Positions 33,442 through 41,700 of a stretch of 64,000 nucleotides of DNA are shown piece after piece. The translations under genes were made by a program, and so were the position numbers. The stretch is from Streptomyces sp. YPW6 (lineage in GTDB: Bacteria > Actinomycetota > Actinomycetes > Streptomycetales > Streptomycetaceae), in the NCBI RefSeq assembly GCF_018866325.1, contig NZ_CP076457.1:2143001-2207000 (forward strand), read 5' to 3'. How positions within the stretch are numbered: the stretch's first letter is position 1; every line of letters starts with the position of its first letter. The notes under the pieces were generated by a model. The model was not told the origin of the DNA. It saw nothing but the letters and a program-made list of their open reading frames with translations, and did not search any database.

Positions 33442-34661
33442 GCGGCTCCTTCCCGGAGCGCGGGTCGAGGGGCGGGCGGGGGTCCGGCGGCGCGGGCCCA
33501 GGCGAGGGCCGCGCCGGTGGCGGCGACCTCGCTGAGCACGCAGACGAGCCGGCTGGCGATGACGGCGGCGGTGGCGGCGGAGAGCGGCATCACCGCGCCG
33601 AGCGGGGCGAGGAGGACCAGTTCGCGCGCGCCCCAGCCGTCGGGCAGGACGAAGGCGAGGCTTCCGGCGACGGTGGCCAGGGCGAAGCCGCCGACGCAGA
33701 CGGGCAGGGAGAGCCCCGGAGGCGCGCCCAGTAGGACGGCGATGACCCACAGGTGGAGCCCGGACACCGCCCAGGAGGCGCAGGCCCAGCCGATGGAGAG
33801 CCGCAGGGCGCGGGGCGAGCTGTCGGCTGCCCCGGAGGGGCGGCGGGCCACCCGCATCGTCCACGCGACGAGCCGGCCCACCCAGCCGGGCCGGGCCACG
33901 GCGGCCGCCGCGAGCAGCACGAGCGGGGCGAACACCCAGGCGCCCGCGCCGAACACGGCCGGGGCGACGAGGAGTCCGGCGGCGGCCCCGGTGGTCATCC
34001 CGATGACGAGGCCGAGCCCGAAGGCGGCGAGCATCCGCTCGGGGGCGATGCCGACGGCCTTGCCGAGCTGGACGTGGGCGAGGACGCCCCAGATCCGGCC
34101 GGGGACGAACTTGGCGATGACGCCGATGAAGAAGATGCGGGCGGTGTCGCTGGTCCGGGCCGGGGAGCCGCCGTCCACGACGAGGACGCGCCAGGAGAGC
34201 ATCGACAGGCCGAGTCCGGCCGCGTTGGCGATCAGGGCCGCGCTCAGCAGGAGCACTCCCCCGGGCCGGCCGGCGGCGTCGGCCAGCTCCGTACCGGCCG
34301 CGCGCAGCGAACCGCCGACGGCGAAGCAGGTCGCCGCGACGAGGACCAGGGCGGCGGCGGGACGCAGCACCCGGCCCCACGGGGAGGGCCGCCGGCCGCC
34401 CCCTGGAGGCACAGCCTCCGGTTCCGGCGACACGGCCTCGGACCGTACGGCTCCCGGTTCCTGCGGCACGGCCCCGGACCGTACGACCTCCGGTTCCGGC
34501 AACGCGGCCCCGGACCGTACGACCCCCGATTCCGGCAACGCGGCCCCGGACCGTACGACCCCCGATTCCGGCAACGCGCCCCCGGACCGTACGACCCCCG
34601 ATTCCGACGGCGCGCCCCCGGACCGTGCCGTGCCCCGCTCCCCGGGCGGTGCGGCGCTCAC
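33438..34661 (-). CDS. YbhN/LPG-synthase-TM-type membrane protein, possible flippase, 407 aa
   Basis: About eight membrane helices of the lysylphosphatidylglycerol-synthase transmembrane family (YbhN/AglD), with FIGVIAKFVPGRIWGVLAHV and FVLPDGWGARELVL. The N-terminal 90 residues before the first helix consist of an imperfect 12-residue repeat (GVVRSGAALPES) encoded by a 36-bp DNA repeat. Members have been linked to lipid-linked sugar handling and cell-envelope glycosylation. GTG at 34661 overlaps the stop of the upstream GT2 gene. Confidence 0.82.
   Translation of the reverse strand: MSAAPPGERGTARSGGAPSESGVVRSGGALPESGVVRSGAALPESGVVRSGAALPEPEVVRSGAVPQEPGAVRSEAVSPEPEAVPPGGGRRPSPWGRVLRPAAALVLVAATCFAVGGSLRAAGTELADAAGRPGGVLLLSAALIANAAGLGLSMLSWRVLVVDGGSPARTSDTARIFFIGVIAKFVPGRIWGVLAHVQLGKAVGIAPERMLAAFGLGLVIGMTTGAAAGLLVAPAVFGAGAWVFAPLVLLAAAAVARPGWVGRLVAWTMRVARRPSGAADSSPRALRLSIGWACASWAVSGLHLWVIAVLLGAPPGLSLPVCVGGFALATVAGSLAFVLPDGWGARELVLLAPLGAVMPLSAATAAVIASRLVCVLSEVAATGAALAWARAAGPPPAPRPALREGAA
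34404..34629. repeat. 36-bp tandem repeat (about six copies) inside the YbhN-type gene
   Basis: The anchor GGACCGTACG recurs at 34440, 34476, 34512, 34548 and 34584, with a variant at 34620: an exact 36-base period. The central copies are nearly identical; the outer ones have drifted. Because 36 is a multiple of three, copy-number change would keep the frame and only alter the length of the cytoplasmic tail. Confidence 0.9.
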
Positions 34662-35686
34662 GGTGCCGCCGCCGGGGCCGGGCGGTCGCGGCGGCCCCGG
34701 ACCGAGGGGCCGAAGCGCGGGTCCAGCAGCCAGCGGACGCCGCCGGTCATCGCGCCGAGCACGAGGGCCAGGTGCACCGCGAAATGCAGGGCGGTGAAGC
34801 GGAGCAGGAAGAGCCACCCCTTGCGGCGGGCCACGAAGCGGGAGAGGCCCACGTCCGCCAGGGCGAACGCCACGGCGCAGGCGAGCGGCACCGCGAGCAG
34901 CCAGGGGGTGAGCAGGGCGAGCGGAAGCGTGAGCGGGACCAGGCCGGCGGCGAGGACCCCGCCCGTCCGGTTGGCGCGCAGTCCGCCACCGCGCCGGCGT
35001 TCCACGGCGGCGACGGGGACGAGCAGTTGGGACCGGCGGTACTGCTCGGCGAGCATCGGCAGCAGCCGGTCCACGTCGTCGTGGCGGCCGGTCACCCGCT
35101 CGCTGAGCCGGATGCGGTGGGTGGCGGCGAGGCGGTCGCTGTACTCGACGTCCTCGGAGTCGCGGAGGTTCTCGTCGAAGGGCCCGGTCGCCTCGAAGAC
35201 GGAGCGTTCGATCGCGGCCAGCGCGAAGAAGGCGGTACCGACGACTCCGGCGCTGCGGCGTCGCCAGAAGTGCGCGTGGAGACAGTGGTAGACCTCCACC
35301 GGGCCGTCGTCGAAGAGCGGTTCGGGGTCCAGGACCCCGTGGACGCAGCCGGTCGCCGGATCGTCCATGAGCAGGTCGACGGCGTTCTCGATCGCGTCGG
35401 GCGCCAGGGCGATGTCGGAGTCCAGGAAGAACAGCACCTGCCCGGCGGACGCGGCGACGCCCAGGTTACGGGCGGCGGAGACCCCGCCGTTCTCCGGGCG
35501 GGCCACCAGGACGCAGGGGAACGCGCGGGCGATGTCACGGGAGGAGTCGGTGCTGGCATCGTCGACGACGACCACGTCCAGGGGACGCAGGGTCTGGGCG
35601 TAGACGGATACGAGGCAGGCCCGCAGGGTCTTCTCGTAGTTGTGGTTGGGGATGATCACTGACACGGAGGGGCGCTCCCGTGGCAT
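34658..35686 (-). CDS. Glycosyltransferase family 2 with C-terminal membrane helices (second copy), 342 aa
   Basis: GT-A enzyme with SVIIPNHNYEKTLRACLVSV, VVVDDASTDSSRDIAR and the metal motif FLDSDIALAPDA. The acceptor region is GPFDENLRDSEDVEYSDRL. Residues about 235-320 hold two or three membrane helices. It is clearly a paralogue of the protein at 28659-29690, sharing order and motifs. ATG at 35686 lies inside the end of the upstream small gene (31-base overlap). Confidence 0.88.
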   Translation of the reverse strand: MPRERPSVSVIIPNHNYEKTLRACLVSVYAQTLRPLDVVVVDDASTDSSRDIARAFPCVLVARPENGGVSAARNLGVAASAGQVLFFLDSDIALAPDAIENAVDLLMDDPATGCVHGVLDPEPLFDDGPVEVYHCLHAHFWRRRSAGVVGTAFFALAAIERSVFEATGPFDENLRDSEDVEYSDRLAATHRIRLSERVTGRHDDVDRLLPMLAEQYRRSQLLVPVAAVERRRGGGLRANRTGGVLAAGLVPLTLPLALLTPWLLAVPLACAVAFALADVGLSRFVARRKGWLFLLRFTALHFAVHLALVLGAMTGGVRWLLDPRFGPSVRGRRDRPAPAAAP

Positions 35687-36036
35687 GGCGGGTCCGGTCC
35701 TTTCGGTTCGGGGAGTCGGTGCGGGGCCGGGCGGCCCGTGACGCCGCCGAGGACAGCGGGCCGCCAGTCCAGCGAGGCGGGCCGGGCGGCGCTCAGGGCG
35801 GCCAGGAGGTGGTCCAGTGCCGCCAGTTCGGCGTGCACGGGGTCGGGGCTCTCCATGTAGAGCGCGGCGCGGACGGTGCCGTCCGGGCCCTCGACGGCGT
35901 AGACGTGGACCGGTCCGGGCGCGTGCGGGCCGGCCCGCAGTTGTCCGGAGCCCAGTCGGCGGGCCAGCTCCCGCGCCGTCCACCGGCCGGGGCTCGGGGG
36001 TGCGGCGCGCACGAGGAGCGCGGTCACCAGGAACAC
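35656..36036 (-). CDS. Uncharacterised 126-aa protein at the head of the glycan cluster
   Basis: The frame is open with strong GC-codon bias and encodes VFLVTALLVRAAPPSP, an Arg-rich helix (GRWTARELARRLGSG), then an alternating pattern VHVYAVEGPDGTVRAALYME and HAELAALDHLLAALSAARP that looks like a small alpha/beta (ferredoxin-like) fold. GTG at 36036 has GGAG 14 bases upstream; GTG at 36027 is an alternative. The last 20 residues run into the glycosyltransferase start. I do not recognise the family. It begins 22 bases after the stop of the 36-residue peptide gene and is likely co-translated with it. Confidence 0.5.
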   Translation of the reverse strand: MFLVTALLVRAAPPSPGRWTARELARRLGSGQLRAGPHAPGPVHVYAVEGPDGTVRAALYMESPDPVHAELAALDHLLAALSAARPASLDWRPAVLGGVTGRPAPHRLPEPKGPDPPCHGSAPPCQ

Positions 36037-36058
36037 GGGGGCGTCCCGTTCTCCAGGG

Positions 36059-36169
36059 TCACCCCCAGGAGAAGCCGTCCCGGGCCGCGACCGCGCCCAG
36101 GCCCGCCGGGAGCGCGCGGGAGGCCGCGGCCGACGGGTGGCGAGGGGTGGGGGAAGGGAACGCCCGCAT
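36059..36169 (-). CDS. Small peptide gene, 36 aa, possible RiPP precursor or signalling peptide
   Basis: Below normal gene-calling size. ATG at 36169 has a strong GAGGAG six bases upstream. The peptide starts MRAFPSPTPRHPSAAASRAL and ends RDGFSWG before a TGA. A Pro/Ala-rich leader-like part followed by a short, aromatic, Gly-bounded C-terminus is the layout of precursors of modified peptides or of exported signal peptides. It heads the cluster and is divergent from a LuxR-type regulator. No recognised RiPP-modifying enzyme is adjacent, so function is open; it could also be a leader peptide controlling translation downstream. Confidence 0.5.
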   Translation of the reverse strand: MRAFPSPTPRHPSAAASRALPAGLGAVAARDGFSWG

Positions 36170-36462
36170 GCGGAACTCCTCGAAAAGTAGCGGTGTGTGG
36201 ATGCCTTGTGACGGCCAGATCCTGTCGTCATCGCCACCCCGGGGGCCACGGTTGGCGGGTGGCCGAAAGCTGCGGGGCAGCAGAGTGCCACCCGTGCCGT
36301 CGGCCGCCGGGAGGCCGCTGCCAGGGGCGATGCGGCGATGGCAGCGGACTGCCAGACATCTTGCGGCCATCCGGCGGGGCCGCCGGGGCACGTTCCGGCC
36401 GCCGCCGGGACTCGCCCTTTCCGGCCATGCGCGGCCTTCATGGGCCCTTCCACCCCGTGGAC

Positions 36463-36476
36463 TTGGTCTATACCTT
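36463..36476. promoter_or_regulatory. dre-like sequence in the divergent region between the peptide gene and the LuxR regulator
   Basis: TTGGTCTATACCTT is nearly the same as the nagB operator core (TTGGTCTATACCAC) and keeps GGTCTATACC intact. It lies 93 bases before the regulator ATG. The whole gap 36170-36568 is about 400 bases; apart from this site I see no gene or strong hairpin in it. Confidence 0.5.
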
Positions 36477-36568
36477 CACAACCCGCCGCCCTTACACTCG
36501 CGCCGGTGCTGAAGGGGCGTCCCGCACCGGCGTGCGGGGACGGCGTGACATCTGCGGGGGAGCCAGGG

Positions 36569-37564
36569 ATGTTAGAGGTGCTGGGGCTGGACGCGCGGAC
36601 GGAGCTGGTCTACCGGCTCGTCCTGGAGGAACCGGAGCTGCGGCTCGACGAGATCGTCGCGCGTCTGGGGCGGAGCGAGGAGGATGTGCGCCGGGCCCTG
36701 GACCAGCTGGCCGAGCTGTGTCTGCTGGACGACGGCGGACCGCACGGTACGGAGCAGGGCCCGCCGGTCTTCCGGGCCCTGGACCCGGCGGCCAGCCTGC
36801 CGTTCCTCCTCTCCCGCCGCGAGGCCGAACTGGCCCGGCAGCAGCGGGGGCTCGAAGTGGCCCGGGACGCGATGTCGGCCCTCACCACGGACCGGGGGCG
36901 GCGGGCGGGCGGCGGATTCGACGTCGTCAAACGGCTGGAGGGGCTCGACGCGGTACGTGAGCGGCTGACCGAACTGGCCGAACTGGCCCGGACGGAGTGC
37001 CTCTCGCTGCTGCCCGGCGGAGCGCAGTCCCCGGACACGCTGGAGGCCAGCTGGCCGCTGGACCGGCGGGCGCTGGAGCGCGGGGTGCGGCTCCGCTCGA
37101 TCTACCAGGACAGCTTCCGCAACGACCAGCCGACGCTGCGCTACGTGAACCGGCTGGGGTCGCTCGGCGCGGAGAGCCGTACGCTGCCGACGCTGCCGTT
37201 GGTCATGGTGGTGGTCGACGGTGAGGTCGCGCTGGTGCCGCTGGACCCGGACGACGGGCGGGCGGGCGCGCTGGAGTTGCGCAGCAAGGGAGCCGTCGCG
37301 GTGGCCCGGATGCTGTTCGAGCAGTTGTGGACGGCCGCCAGTCCGCTCTGCTCCCCTCCCGCCCGCGACGGCAACGGACTGACCCCGCAGGAGGACGAGT
37401 TGCTGTCCCTGCTGGCGAAGGGGCACACGGACGCGACCGCCGCCCGCCGCCTGGGGGTGTCCCTGCGCACCGTGCGCCGGATGAACGCGGAGCTGACGGC
37501 CCGGATGCAGGCCCGCAGCAGGTTCCAGGCGGGCGCCGAGGCGGCCCGCCGGGGCTGGGTCTGA
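36569..37564 (+). CDS. TrmB-like/LuxR-type transcriptional regulator, 331 aa
   Basis: The N-terminus (about 1-60) is a winged helix of the TrmB kind: MLEVLGLDARTELVYRLVLE then LGRSEEDVRRALDQLAELC. The middle (100-240) is an effector-like domain with GVRLRSIYQDSFRN. The C-terminal LuxR helix-turn-helix shows LTPQEDELLSLLAKGHTDAT and LGVSLRTVRRMNAEL. ATG at 36569 has GGGAG upstream. Such regulators are numerous in Streptomyces, often next to specialised-metabolite genes. It is divergent from the peptide/glycan cluster and probably controls it. Confidence 0.85.
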   Translation: MLEVLGLDARTELVYRLVLEEPELRLDEIVARLGRSEEDVRRALDQLAELCLLDDGGPHGTEQGPPVFRALDPAASLPFLLSRREAELARQQRGLEVARDAMSALTTDRGRRAGGGFDVVKRLEGLDAVRERLTELAELARTECLSLLPGGAQSPDTLEASWPLDRRALERGVRLRSIYQDSFRNDQPTLRYVNRLGSLGAESRTLPTLPLVMVVVDGEVALVPLDPDDGRAGALELRSKGAVAVARMLFEQLWTAASPLCSPPARDGNGLTPQEDELLSLLAKGHTDATAARRLGVSLRTVRRMNAELTARMQARSRFQAGAEAARRGWV

Positions 37565-37780
37565 CCGAAGGGATGCCGACGGCCCGGCGCAGCGGCCGGA
37601 CACGGGAGGGCCGTTCCGGTCGCCTCCCCCGTGAACCGAACTGCCGCCATGCCCGTGTCCCGTGGGGAAACACCACCGTAGCCGGACCGCAATACGGACA
37701 GGGGGTGACGCTGATCGGACGCGTCCCCTAGATTTCCTGCCCACGCAACCGGTGATCAGCGAGGGGACGGAGTCACCCAC

Positions 37781-40006
37781 ATGGCGGAAGCGCCCACATC
37801 AGCACCAACTTCCCCGCAGGTGCCGGGGAAACGGAGCATCTCCCCGAAGTCCGTGGCGGTCTGGAGCCTCGTCGCCCTGGTCGGCGCCATCGGCTGGGCC
37901 GTCCTCGCCCTCTCGCGGGGCGAAGAGGTCTCCGCCGCCTGGATGCTGGCGGCGGCCCTCGGTTCGTACGCCATCGCGTACCGCTTCTACTCCCGGTTCA
38001 TCGCCAACCGGGTGCTGAAGGCCGACAAGAACCGCGCGACCCCGGCCGAACGGCTGGACAACGGTGTCGACTTCCATCCCACCGACCGCCGGGTCCTGTT
38101 CGGCCACCACTTCGCCGCCATCGCCGGAGCGGGTCCGCTGGTCGGTCCCGTGCTCGCCGCGCAGATGGGCTATCTGCCCGGCACGATCTGGCTCGTCGTC
38201 GGCGTCATCTTCGCCGGCGCCGTCCAGGACATGGTGACGCTCTTCTTCTCGACCCGCCGCAACGGCCGTTCGCTCGGCCAGATGGCGCGCGACGAGATAG
38301 GGCCGGTCGGCGGGATCGCCGCGCTGGTCGCGGTCTTCATGATCATGATCATCCTGCTCGCGGTCCTCGCGCTCGTCATCGTGAACGCGCTCGCGCACTC
38401 GCCGTGGGGCGTGTTCTCCATCGGCATGACGATCCCGATCGCGCTCTTCATGGGCGTCTATCTGCGCATCCTGCGGCCCGGCAGGGTCAGCGAGGTCTCC
38501 CTCGTCGGCGTCGCACTGCTGCTCCTGGCGATCGTCGCGGGCGGCTGGGTCGCCGAGTCGTCGTGGGCGGACTTCTTCACGCTGGAGCCGGGCACGCTGG
38601 TCATCTGGATGATCGTGTACGGATTCCTCGCCTCCGTGCTTCCCGTGTGGCTGCTGCTGGCCCCGCGCGACTACCTCTCCACCTTCATGAAGGTGGGCAC
38701 GATCGCGCTGCTCGCCCTCGGCGTCGTCGTCGCGCTGCCGACCCTGAAGATGCCCGCGGTGACCGACTTCGCCACCAACGGCCAGGGCCCGGTCTTCGCC
38801 GGATCGATGTTCCCGTTCGTCTTCATCACCATCGCCTGCGGCGCGCTCTCCGGCTTCCATGCCCTGGTCTCCTCCGGCACCACGCCGAAGATGGTCCAGA
38901 AGGAGACGCAGATCCGGATGGTCGGCTACGGCGCCATGCTGACCGAGTCGTTCGTGGCCATCATGGCGATGATCACGGCCTGCATCATCGATCCCGGGCT
39001 CTACTTCGCCATCAACGCACCCGTCGGCGTGATCGGCGACAGCGTCCAGTCCGCCTCCCAGGCCGTGGCGAACTTCGGCTTCACCATCACCCCGGACGCC
39101 CTGGCCCAGGCCGCCAAGGACGTCGAGGAGGCGAGCCTGCTCTCCCGGACCGGTGGCGCGCCCACCTTCGCGCTCGGCATGTCGGAGATCTTCTCCGCGG
39201 TGATCGGCGGGAGCGCGATGAAGGCGTTCTGGTACCACTTCGCCATCATGTTCGAGGCGCTCTTCATCCTCACCACCGTGGACGCCGGCACCCGGGTCGG
39301 GCGCTTCATGCTCCAGGACATGCTGGGCAACGTCTACAAGCCGTTCCGCGAGGTCAGCTGGAAGCCGGGCGTCTGGTTCGCCAGTGCCGTGGTGGTCGGC
39401 GGATGGGGGTACTTCCTCTGGGTCGGCGTGCACGACCCGCTGGGCGGCATCAACCAGCTCTTCCCGCTGTTCGGAATCGCCAACCAGCTGCTGGCCGCCG
39501 TCGCGCTGGCCGTCTGCACCACCCTGCTCGTCAAGTCCGGCCGCCTGAAGTGGGCCTGGGTCACCGCGGTCCCGCTCGCATGGGACGTGGCGGTCACGCT
39601 CACCGCGAGCTGGCAGAAGATCTTCTCGGACGACGTGAAGATCGGCTTCTTCGCCCAGCGCGACAAGTACCAGGCGGGCATCGACGCGGGCGAGGTGCTG
39701 GCGCCCGCCAAGTCCATGGACGACATGCGGACCGTCGTGACCAACTCCACCGTCGACGGGGTGCTGAGCGCCCTCTTCGCGCTCCTCATCATCGTGGTGC
39801 TCGTCGACGCCGGCCGGGTCTGCTACAAGGCCATCCGCGACCCGGAGGGCGTCAGGCTCCACGAGGCGCCGTACGTCGAGTCCAGGCTCGTCGCCCCGGC
39901 CTCGCTCGTCGCCACCAAGGAGGAGAAGGCCGAACTGGCCGCCGCCGGCCTCGGTCCCGAGGGCGGCATCCGCAAGGAGCCGGCGGAGACGGGGAGCCGG
40001 ACATGA
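37781..40006 (+). CDS. cstA: Carbon starvation protein CstA, pyruvate/peptide transporter, 741 aa
   Basis: A large membrane carrier with about 17 predicted helices. Conserved stretches include RVLFGHHFAAIAGAGPLVGP near residue 100 and FHALVSSGTTPKMVQKETQI in the middle. CstA-type proteins import pyruvate and some peptides under carbon limitation. The N-terminus has a polar tail before the first helix. ATG at 37781 has a GGAG motif about nine bases upstream. Its stop overlaps the start of the YbdD-type gene (ATGA), the usual pairing in bacteria. Confidence 0.94.
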   Translation: MAEAPTSAPTSPQVPGKRSISPKSVAVWSLVALVGAIGWAVLALSRGEEVSAAWMLAAALGSYAIAYRFYSRFIANRVLKADKNRATPAERLDNGVDFHPTDRRVLFGHHFAAIAGAGPLVGPVLAAQMGYLPGTIWLVVGVIFAGAVQDMVTLFFSTRRNGRSLGQMARDEIGPVGGIAALVAVFMIMIILLAVLALVIVNALAHSPWGVFSIGMTIPIALFMGVYLRILRPGRVSEVSLVGVALLLLAIVAGGWVAESSWADFFTLEPGTLVIWMIVYGFLASVLPVWLLLAPRDYLSTFMKVGTIALLALGVVVALPTLKMPAVTDFATNGQGPVFAGSMFPFVFITIACGALSGFHALVSSGTTPKMVQKETQIRMVGYGAMLTESFVAIMAMITACIIDPGLYFAINAPVGVIGDSVQSASQAVANFGFTITPDALAQAAKDVEEASLLSRTGGAPTFALGMSEIFSAVIGGSAMKAFWYHFAIMFEALFILTTVDAGTRVGRFMLQDMLGNVYKPFREVSWKPGVWFASAVVVGGWGYFLWVGVHDPLGGINQLFPLFGIANQLLAAVALAVCTTLLVKSGRLKWAWVTAVPLAWDVAVTLTASWQKIFSDDVKIGFFAQRDKYQAGIDAGEVLAPAKSMDDMRTVVTNSTVDGVLSALFALLIIVVLVDAGRVCYKAIRDPEGVRLHEAPYVESRLVAPASLVATKEEKAELAAAGLGPEGGIRKEPAETGSRT

Positions 40007-40206
40007 CGGTCGCGGACGTGCGACGGGTGGCCGGACGGATCCGCTGGTACGTCCGCGAGCTGACCGGCGAGTCCACGTACGACCGCTATGTGGCGCACGC
40101 CAGGACGCACGATCCCGAGGCGCCGGTGATGACCCGCCGCGCCTTCGAACGCAGCCGCACGGACGCCCGGGAGGCGGATCCGCGCGAGGGCTTCCGCTGC
40201 TGCTGA
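40003..40206 (+). CDS. YbdD/YjiX-family small protein, 67 aa
   Basis: A short basic protein (ELTGESTYDRYVAHARTHDP, then MTRRAFERSRTDAR) of the family encoded directly after CstA in many bacteria; it is needed for CstA/BtsT transport in E. coli relatives. ATG at 40003 overlaps the cstA stop. It ends with a Cys-Cys pair. Confidence 0.9.
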   Translation: MTVADVRRVAGRIRWYVRELTGESTYDRYVAHARTHDPEAPVMTRRAFERSRTDAREADPREGFRCC

Positions 40207-40222
40207 GCACCGCCGGCCGACC

Positions 40223-40262
40223 GGGGCCGCCGCATCCCGTCCAGGGGTGCGGCGGCCCCTTT
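40223..40262 (+). terminator. Terminator after the cstA operon
   Basis: A 12-base stem (GGGGCCGCCGCA and complement) with a 13-base loop is followed by TTT, 17 bases after the YbdD-family stop. Confidence 0.8.
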
Positions 40263-40328
40263 CCGCGTCCCCGCCCGGCCATGGGCGCTGCGGCACACCG
40301 AGCCCTCACCGTACGAAAGGATGTCCCC

Positions 40329-41006
40329 ATGACACCGCACCCCCGATCTCCCCGGCTCCGGCCTCTCCTCCTGGCGACGACGCTGGCCCTGGCCCTCGCG
40401 GCGACGGGCTGCGGCACCGAGCCGGCGTCCGGCGCGCGGGCGGCGGACCGGAGCTCCTCCGCCGGTCCGCCGCCCGGCCGGGCGGAGCTGGAGGCGCGGG
40501 CGAGCGCCGCACAGCTCGTCGCGGAGCACGTGTGGGTGACCGAGGCCGCGGGCTACGCCCTGGCGCGCCAGTCGGTCGGGGTGCTCGGTGACGACGGGTT
40601 CAGCAGTTCCTACACCGCGCCGGACGGCGGGATGCTCCAGCTGTCGGTGGAGCGGCGCCCGCACGCCGACGCCGACTGCACGAAGGACTCGGCGGCCGCG
40701 AGCGGTCAGGAGCCCCTGGTGACCTGTGAGCGGGACGGCGAGCACTGGTACCGGGCCACGGAGTCGGGCCATGCGTACGCCCGGGAGCAGGGCGGACTCG
40801 TGGTCACGGTGAGCGGGGCGCGCGAAACGGTGGACAGGGCGACGCTGCGCGCGGCGGCGCGGGCCGCCCACCGCGCCGACGACCGGGAGCTGGACCAGGT
40901 GCTGCCGCCGGCCCGGGAGGGCGCCGGGCAGCAGCCGGTCGAGCGCGGAGACCTGCCGCCGGTGGGCGACGGGGCCCCGGACAACGAGGTGGGGGCGAGC
41001 GGCTGA
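40329..41006 (+). CDS. Lipoprotein of unknown function, 225 aa
   Basis: A lipoprotein signal is clear: RPLLLATTLALALAATGC with the lipobox Cys at about residue 28. The mature part has an alpha/beta pattern with LARQSVGVLGDDGFSSSYTA and cysteines in ADCTKDS and VTCERDG that could form a disulfide. A Pro/Gly-rich tail ends the protein. ATG at 40329 has AAAGGA upstream. The stop overlaps the ATG of the acetyltransferase (TGATG). Confidence 0.85.
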   Translation: MTPHPRSPRLRPLLLATTLALALAATGCGTEPASGARAADRSSSAGPPPGRAELEARASAAQLVAEHVWVTEAAGYALARQSVGVLGDDGFSSSYTAPDGGMLQLSVERRPHADADCTKDSAAASGQEPLVTCERDGEHWYRATESGHAYAREQGGLVVTVSGARETVDRATLRAAARAAHRADDRELDQVLPPAREGAGQQPVERGDLPPVGDGAPDNEVGASG

Positions 41007-41524
41007 TGGATCTGACGATCAGGGTCGCGGAGCCCGCCGAGTACGCCGTGCTCGGCGGGATCATCGCCGGGGCGTATCTCGGGGACGATCTGCTGGACGG
41101 CCCGCAGGACCCGTATCTCCTCGAACTGCGGGCGGTGGAGCGGCGGGCGGCCGAAGCGGAGGTGCTGGTCGCCCTCGACGCGGACGGAGTGGTGCTGGGC
41201 GGGGTGACGTATGCCGCTCCCGGGACTCCGTGGTGCGACATCGCCGGTCCGGACGAGGCCGAGTTCCGGATGCTGGCCGTGGCCCGCGAGGGGCGCGGGC
41301 GGGGCGTGGGGGAGGCTCTCGTACGGGCGTGCATCGAGCGGGCCCGGTCGGCGGAAGGGGTCCGGGCGCTGGTGCTGTCGACGCAGCCGGCCATGCTCTC
41401 AGCCCATGGGATCTACCGTCGGCTCGGCTTTCTGCGGACCCCCGGACGGGACTGGGAGCCGGTGCCGGGCCTGCGGCTCATGACCTTCCGGCTGCCGCTG
41501 GAGGCGGTGTCCCGAGGGGCATAG
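41006..41524 (+). CDS. GNAT-family N-acetyltransferase, 172 aa
   Basis: A single GNAT domain: EFRMLAVAREGRGRGVGEAL is the acetyl-CoA loop, and LSTQPAMLSAHGIYRRLGF the terminal strand and helix. The substrate is unknown. It is coupled to the lipoprotein gene by a one-base overlap and ends just before a 14-bp hairpin that separates it from the riboswitch. Confidence 0.88.
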   Translation: MDLTIRVAEPAEYAVLGGIIAGAYLGDDLLDGPQDPYLLELRAVERRAAEAEVLVALDADGVVLGGVTYAAPGTPWCDIAGPDEAEFRMLAVAREGRGRGVGEALVRACIERARSAEGVRALVLSTQPAMLSAHGIYRRLGFLRTPGRDWEPVPGLRLMTFRLPLEAVSRGA

Positions 41525-41542
41525 GGAAACGACACGACACAA

Positions 41543-41578
41543 CATGTGGGGGCCGCATCATCTGGCGGCCCCCACATG
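41543..41578. terminator. Hairpin between the GNAT gene and the cobalamin riboswitch
   Basis: Perfect 14-base arms (CATGTGGGGGCCGC and complement) with an ATCATCTG loop. It begins 18 bases after the acetyltransferase stop and ends where the riboswitch begins. A terminator for the upstream operon is the simplest reading. Confidence 0.75.
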
Positions 41579-41700
41579 TATGCTCGACCTCGCTGTCGCC
41601 GCAGGGGAATCCGGTGCGAATCCGGAACTGTCCCGCAACGGTGTGATCAGTGCGCTTTTGCGCACCTGCAAGTCCGAAGACCTGTCGACAGTGCGTCCGG
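41579..41700 (+). ncRNA. Cobalamin (B12) riboswitch upstream of nrdAB
   Basis: Core elements are visible in order: GGGGAATCCGGTGCGAATCC, AACTGTCCCGCAACGGTG, a variable stem (GTGCGCTTTTGCGCAC), and the B12 box GCAAGTCCGAAGACCTG. Vitamin B12 should lower expression of the class I reductase when the B12-dependent class II enzyme (NrdJ, encoded elsewhere) can take over. A short CCGGAC/GTCCGG dyad follows near 41710-41740 and may be part of the expression platform. 140 bases lie between the B12 box end and the nrdA start. Confidence 0.93.

Noticed and set aside
36606..36620. CTGGTCTACC in the LuxR-type gene as another dre
   Set aside because: It lacks the second half-site and lies in conserved coding sequence.
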